64,000 nt of DNA, taken from Oscillospiraceae bacterium (GTDB taxonomy: Bacteria; Bacillota; Clostridia; Oscillospirales; Oscillospiraceae). Position numbers and translations under genes: made by a program. Below, piece by piece: positions 59,945-64,000 of this stretch; position 1 is the stretch's first letter, and each line of letters starts with the position of its first letter. The DNA is taken from the NCBI GenBank assembly GCA_017406005.1, contig JAFQZI010000053.1, positions 1 to 64,000 of the forward strand, written 5' to 3'. The notes beneath the pieces were generated by a model. It was not told the DNA's origin. It searched no databases and saw nothing but the letters and a program-made list of their open reading frames with translations.

Positions 59945-60532
59945 ATGGAGTTCAAAAAAGAAAACCTGATCAAACATACAGCAATGTGCCTGCTGATGTT
60001 TCTTTTGCTTCTCTCAGCAATGTTTGTTGGAAGCGGTTGGATCGGCGGGCATTTTAAATCGATGGAAACTCTTAGGATTTATCTGGAAAGTTACGGTAAA
60101 CTTGGTCCGATAATTCTGACAATGATCCAGGCTCTGCAAGTCATTCTTCCTGTATTGCCCGGATTTTTCGGCTGCATTGTAGGGGCGGCGATGTTCGGAG
60201 CAGCAGGCGGGTTCTGGATCAACTACATCGGGATCAGCGCCGGTTCCCTGATGGCATATTGGCTTGCAAGACATTTCGGAGTCAGCCTTGTTCAAAAAAT
60301 GGTACCTATGGAAAATTATGAAGGATGGATCAATCGGATCAATCAGAGAAAAAGTTATACGATTGTGCTTTTTCTTGCAATTCTTTTGCCGTTAGCCCCG
60401 GATGACTTCCTCTGCTACTTTTCCGGTCTTACGTCTATGTCAGCAAAAAAGTTTACATGGATCATTTTACTGGCAAAACCATGGTGTATCTTGTTTTACA
60501 GTATCTTTTTTGCTTATCTGATACAATCGTAA
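59945..60532 (+). CDS. TVP38/TMEM64-family membrane protein
   Basis: A 195-residue protein with about five membrane segments, of the DedA/VTT superfamily. The typical stretch is LGPIILTMIQALQVILPVLPG, then GAAGGFWINYIGISAGSLMAYWLARHFG and RKSYTIVLFLAILLPLAPDDFLCYFSGL. VTT proteins move or flip phospholipids across membranes. That fits its place just before pssA and psd (12 nt before pssA). ATG 59945 has GGAGG 6 nt upstream. A lipid scramblase/flippase role for this one is inference. Confidence 0.88.
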   Translation: MEFKKENLIKHTAMCLLMFLLLLSAMFVGSGWIGGHFKSMETLRIYLESYGKLGPIILTMIQALQVILPVLPGFFGCIVGAAMFGAAGGFWINYIGISAGSLMAYWLARHFGVSLVQKMVPMENYEGWINRINQRKSYTIVLFLAILLPLAPDDFLCYFSGLTSMSAKKFTWIILLAKPWCILFYSIFFAYLIQS

Positions 60533-60544
60533 GGAGGAACTGTT

Positions 60545-61165
60545 ATGCTTGGTATTTACAATTATACTGTCATTCTTACTTATCTGGGAATGCTGACAGG
60601 CTTTGCCGGTATAACGTTTGCCTCTGGAGGTGACACAAAAAAGGCATTGATTTGCCTGATGATTGCCGGCGTTTGCGATATGTTTGATGGAAAGATCGCC
60701 TCTACGATGGTAAGAACCCGCCAGGAAAAACGTTTTGGCGTGCAGATTGACTCTCTGAGCGATCTTATCTGCTTCGGCGTTCTGCCTGCGCTGATACTCT
60801 ATATGGGCAGTAACGCCAGATTTAGGCTGATTCCATCCGCATTATATCTTCTCTGCGCATTGATTCGGCTTGCCTGGTTTAACGTAGATGAAGAGGAACG
60901 ACAGGAGCGGGAACAAAGCAGCCGTCGTGTTTATTATGGGCTTCCAGTGACAAGCGCTGCATTGATTTTTCCCCTCATAATGGGGTTATGTGAAAGACAG
61001 CATTGGGAAACTCAAAAGATTGGCACTTTGGCACTAGTCATTACTGCGGGGGCTTTTCTTACTCCATTCCGGCTGAAAAAGCCAGCCCTTCCCGGAAAGA
61101 TTGGTATGCTGTTGCTCGGGGCATTAGGCATGCTGGTTGTTGTGATGGCAGGGATGGATGTATGA
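60545..61165 (+). CDS. pssA: CDP-alcohol phosphatidyltransferase (phosphatidylserine synthase)
   Basis: A 206-residue membrane enzyme. The CDP-alcohol motif is CDMFDGKIAS...GVQIDSLSD (residues about 43-80), with the four metal/substrate aspartates D-D-D-D in place. The rest is hydrophobic helices. Its coupling to psd (4-nt overlap ATGA at 61162-61165) indicates that it makes phosphatidylserine from CDP-diacylglycerol and serine. AAGGAGG precedes ATG 60545. Confidence 0.9.
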   Translation: MLGIYNYTVILTYLGMLTGFAGITFASGGDTKKALICLMIAGVCDMFDGKIASTMVRTRQEKRFGVQIDSLSDLICFGVLPALILYMGSNARFRLIPSALYLLCALIRLAWFNVDEEERQEREQSSRRVYYGLPVTSAALIFPLIMGLCERQHWETQKIGTLALVITAGAFLTPFRLKKPALPGKIGMLLLGALGMLVVVMAGMDV

Positions 61166-61989
61166 AAAATAATGACAGGATGGTACACTTCCTGTATGCC
61201 ACAAAAACAGGACGACTTCTGTTGAGCCTGATACAGAAGACCCGTGCCGATCATCTGATTGTTCGATTTCTCCGTTCACACTGGTCTCGCCCGGTTGTTG
61301 ACTGGTATGTAAAACGCTATAAGATTCCCTTGACCACGGAGGAGCGGCAGAAGTACCGCTCCTTCCGGGATTTCTTTGCACGGAAACGGGAAATAACTAA
61401 AATTGATATTACACCGGTTCATCTGATCAGCCCGTGTGACGGCTGGCTGAGAGCCTACCCGATTGAGAAGGACAGCAGCTTTCGTATAAAAGGATCACAC
61501 TATCGGGTAAGCGACCTGCTGGGGGATGACGTTCTGGCGAAAAACTATGAAGGGGGAACCTGTCTTGTTATCCGCCTGCGAGTATCGGACTGTCATCGGT
61601 ACTGTTATATCGATGACGGCTATCAGAGCTGTAATCATATTATTCCGGGCTTGCTGCACAGTGTTCAGCCCATAGCCTGTGAAACTTACCCCGTTTTTAC
61701 GCTGAACCGGAGAAGCTGGTGCCTGCTGGCGACGGAGAACTTCGGACCTGTCGTACAGACTGAGATTGGTGCTCTGGTTGTGGGAGGAATTATTAACAGA
61801 AGCGAGAATAGCCGTTTCTTGCGAGGCAGTGAAAAGGGGTATTTCGACCTGGCAGGCTCTACAATTGTTCTCCTTTTTGAGGCGGGGAGAATCCAGCTTC
61901 GACCGGAGATAAAAGAGCAGCTCGACAATGGCCGGGAAGTGCGGGTAGAACTGGGCAGTTGGATTGCTACGCAGCAAACAAAAGAATAG
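61162..61989 (+). CDS. psd: Phosphatidylserine decarboxylase
   Basis: A 275-residue proenzyme that converts phosphatidylserine to phosphatidylethanolamine. The self-cleavage motif is AGST, with Ser 233 becoming the pyruvoyl group, in the stretch RGSEKGYFDLAGST. Further motifs are YRSFRDFFARK (about 67-77), LISPCDGWL and YRYCYIDDGYQSC-like His/Asp region (DCHRYCYIDD). Length and motif order fit the family. The start overlaps the pssA stop as ATGA, so the two proteins are made together. A terminator follows. Confidence 0.95.
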   Translation: MKNNDRMVHFLYATKTGRLLLSLIQKTRADHLIVRFLRSHWSRPVVDWYVKRYKIPLTTEERQKYRSFRDFFARKREITKIDITPVHLISPCDGWLRAYPIEKDSSFRIKGSHYRVSDLLGDDVLAKNYEGGTCLVIRLRVSDCHRYCYIDDGYQSCNHIIPGLLHSVQPIACETYPVFTLNRRSWCLLATENFGPVVQTEIGALVVGGIINRSENSRFLRGSEKGYFDLAGSTIVLLFEAGRIQLRPEIKEQLDNGREVRVELGSWIATQQTKE

Positions 61990-62017
61990 AATAGCCACTA
62001 TTCTGTTACACAGTATG

Positions 62018-62062
62018 AAAGAAACCATACATCTCTCAAATAAAGATGCATGGTTTCTTTTT
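62018..62062. terminator. Bidirectional terminator after psd
   Basis: AAAGAAACCATACATCT pairs with AGATGCATGGTTTCTTT with one mismatch, with T runs on both strands. It serves psd and the convergent coiled-coil gene. Confidence 0.88.
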
Positions 62063-62076
62063 CATTCCCTGAACAT

Positions 62077-62505
62077 TTATTTGCCTTCCATCAGCTCTTT
62101 CAATTCTTTTGCTTCAGCCTCAACATCAATCTTCATTTGCCGGACAGCATCCTGATGTTCTGCTTCTGCCTGAAGGCGGCTCTGACGAATTTCTTTTTCC
62201 ATATTATGCATTTCCAGGGTGTCGTCCGCAGCCTGCTTGACTTCCTGTACATCTGTGCAAACCTGGAGGGTAAGATCTTTCAACTTGTTTGCGGCATCCT
62301 TTATGGCACTTTTTGCGGATTCGGCAAGCCTTTCTATGTCTTCCATGTCAAACTTGCCGTCTTCACCGAGAACTACCTTACCAACTTCACTGTTCTTAAA
62401 TTTGTCAAAGAGGCTATCGGGTGCACTTTCTTCAATGATAACGTCTTTGAGGAAGCTGTCTTCGAGCAGTTCGTTGATTTCGTTTGTGTTTTCTTCAGTA
62501 TTCAT
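62077..62505 (-). CDS. Small acidic coiled-coil protein
   Basis: A 142-residue soluble protein, acidic and almost wholly helical. The stretch from residue 60 on (AESAKSAIKDAANKLKDLTLQ and MEKEIRQSRLQAEAEHQDAV) has heptad spacing typical of a coiled coil. There is no signal peptide or membrane helix, and no known motif. AAAGGAGTATCG precedes ATG 62505, so it is well translated. It stands alone between psd and the MATE gene. Not recognised. Confidence 0.72.
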   Translation of the reverse strand: MNTEENTNEINELLEDSFLKDVIIEESAPDSLFDKFKNSEVGKVVLGEDGKFDMEDIERLAESAKSAIKDAANKLKDLTLQVCTDVQEVKQAADDTLEMHNMEKEIRQSRLQAEAEHQDAVRQMKIDVEAEAKELKELMEGK

Positions 62506-62630
62506 AATCGATACTCCTTTTAATATTCGGATCTCATATTACTGAGTCCTATAAAGAGATCATAACAGATAAATCTTAAAAGGCACCTGATTGAATTCTG
62601 AAGAATTCTGAAAGACGCTTCTTCTGTATA

Positions 62631-64000
62631 CTATGTGCTGTGGGAATGCGGGCTAACCAGATTATCGGAAAGGTTTGGGTTTTCCAGCTTCAGCGTTTTT
62701 GCAAGAATCAGGGTCAGAATTCCGCTGGCTACGGCTGCCGCGGACGCCATCAGCCAGACACCGTTCAAGCCCCAAACAGCAGTAAGAACAAAGAGGAATG
62801 CGATGGGAAATACAAGTGTTCCGAAGAAAGACACCAGCAAAGAACGCACGGGGCGATCAAGCGCCGTGAAGAAAGAGGAAAAGCACATATCGATCCATCC
62901 GACCAGATAGGAGAAGGAAAAGATTTTAATCGCTGTTATGCTGACGTTGAGCAGCTCTGTATCACCCGGTTTGATAAAGATCTTTGCAGCATGCGGCCCG
63001 ATCAACAGCATAAACAGGAAAGAAGCAAGGGACACGATGATTGTAGCGATCAGCACTCTCTGGAAAATAGACTTCATCCTTCCCAGAAGACCTGCCCCAT
63101 AGCAATAGCTGATGGCAGGCTGGAGTGAATCGCAGATCCCGAAATTCAGCATACCGATAATACTGTCTACATACATAACTATGGAGAAAGCAGCGACCGC
63201 TGTGGTACCTCCGTATTTAAGAAGAAACAGATTCATCACTACACTCATAATAGATGTGGCAATACTGCTGAAGAATTCGCTTGACCCGTTTGCAGCAATG
63301 CGGAGAAACTGTGCAGCCGGTATGTTTTCTTTCGTGTAGTAAACATCCATCCGCTTGTTCAGAAACAGAATCAGTGTTATGGATGAACCGAGCACAATCG
63401 AAATGCAGCTTGCAACTGCAGCAGCCTTTACACCCTTATGAAAAACAGCGATCAGGAGAAAATCCAGGACAACGTTAAGCAGTTGCGTGATGACCCCGAT
63501 ACTCATGCTGAGTTTCTGTTTCCCGCAGACACGCAGAAAGTTATCTGTAGCAAAGTAAATAGGAATAAGCGGACCGAAGATTGCATAGACTTTGAGGTAT
63601 TCTGTGCCATGCAGGATCGCTTCTTCACTTGCCCCCGGAGAAATCAGATTGATGAACGGCTTGGCAAAGAAAAAGCCAAGGACGCTGATCGCGCAGGAGA
63701 ACAATAGGATAAACTTGACGGAAAACGAAAAGACCTTTGACGCATCCTTCTGTTTCTGCGCGCCAAGGAGAATTGATATATTGACGGAAGCACCGGTTGC
63801 AATCATGTTGGAGATAGCTTCCACAATCATTATGATCGGCATGATCAGATTGACCGCTGCAAGGGCGTCTTCACCCAGATACCGGCCGACGAATATTCCA
63901 TCAACAACGGAATAGAGGGCACCGAATACGGAGGTGATTACCGCCGGAATTGCGCAGCGAAAAAACAGTTTTGTCGGTGGAGTGTTAAGAAATATTGCTG
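62631..64000 (-). CDS. MATE-family efflux transporter (5' end outside window)
   Basis: The frame runs from the right edge without a stop and covers at least 456 codons; the true start lies beyond 64000. Residues near the edge read CAIPAVITSVFGALYSVVDGIFVGRYLGE, the N-terminal MATE motif, so only the extreme N-terminus is missing. The second-half motif is seen in RIAANGSSEFFSSIATSIMSVV. It belongs to the MepA-like branch with about 12 helices. It is a different subfamily from the MATE gene at 33560. Substrate unknown. Confidence 0.9.
   Translation of the reverse strand, partial: AIFLNTPPTKLFFRCAIPAVITSVFGALYSVVDGIFVGRYLGEDALAAVNLIMPIIMIVEAISNMIATGASVNISILLGAQKQKDASKVFSFSVKFILLFSCAISVLGFFFAKPFINLISPGASEEAILHGTEYLKVYAIFGPLIPIYFATDNFLRVCGKQKLSMSIGVITQLLNVVLDFLLIAVFHKGVKAAAVASCISIVLGSSITLILFLNKRMDVYYTKENIPAAQFLRIAANGSSEFFSSIATSIMSVVMNLFLLKYGGTTAVAAFSIVMYVDSIIGMLNFGICDSLQPAISYCYGAGLLGRMKSIFQRVLIATIIVSLASFLFMLLIGPHAAKIFIKPGDTELLNVSITAIKIFSFSYLVGWIDMCFSSFFTALDRPVRSLLVSFFGTLVFPIAFLFVLTAVWGLNGVWLMASAAAVASGILTLILAKTLKLENPNLSDNLVSPHSHST

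Noticed and set aside
1..64000. tRNA or rRNA genes
   Set aside because: No cloverleaf with a conserved T-loop or rRNA stretch was recognised when reading both strands; a dedicated tRNA scan was not possible.

Overview
The window looks like a chromosomal segment of an anaerobic, probably gut- or rumen-type Bacillota (Clostridia-like) with moderate GC. This rests on the family mix: an L10 leader in front of rplJ-rplL, the glgC/glgD pair, a prfB without the programmed frameshift, a giant 2-hydroxyacyl-CoA dehydratase activase, a membrane-anchored GH3 enzyme of reversed domain order, TRAP and BMP transporters, strong GGAGG ribosome sites and several TTG starts. No rRNA or tRNA gene was recognised, and the genus cannot be named from what is visible.

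Layout. 1-9.8 kb: end of a secreted propeller-like protein, a nucleoside ABC importer (binding protein, ATPase, two permeases), purine nucleoside phosphorylase, uridine kinase and thymidine kinase (a nucleoside uptake and salvage block), then rplJ-rplL. 9.9-18.1 kb: a five-gene minus-strand signalling cluster made of CHASE2-SpoIIE phosphatase, secreted FecR-domain protein, metallo-beta-lactamase-fold hydrolase, GAF-HD-GYP protein and CHASE2-adenylate cyclase. 18.2-24.7 kb: glycogen genes glgP, glgD, glgC, then pth and prs. 24.8-33.5 kb: prfB, a membrane PpiC-type foldase, the 1411-residue activase, tcdA and a DUF4349 lipoprotein. 33.5-42.9 kb: MATE and ABC exporters, a three-part TRAP transporter with ilvD, and an MFS transporter.

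43-48.6 kb is the accessory part: a Rho-N-like protein of unknown function, a P-loop kinase, an orphan Phd-type antitoxin, then about 0.9 kb of non-coding DNA with three related modules. Each module has an array of 10-bp repeats followed by a conserved box of about 40 bp. Two of the modules have a well-spaced promoter in front, and the third ends in a terminator. Directly downstream lies a D5-type primase-helicase with a non-ATG start and a small partner ORF. No integrase is present. This is the least explained part of the window: the arrays could be replication iterons of a mobile element or templates for small repetitive RNAs.

48.6-64 kb: a flavodoxin-type reductase, a TetR regulator divergent from a GH3 enzyme with a palindromic operator between them, a second GH3 enzyme, a TAXI-TRAP transporter, a HAD phosphatase, a phosphatidylethanolamine block (TVP38-like protein, pssA, psd), a coiled-coil protein and a second MATE transporter cut by the window edge. 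All three transporter binding-protein genes (BMP, DctP, TAXI) are separated from their permease/ATPase partners by stable hairpins, and all three have signal-peptidase-I rather than lipoprotein signals.
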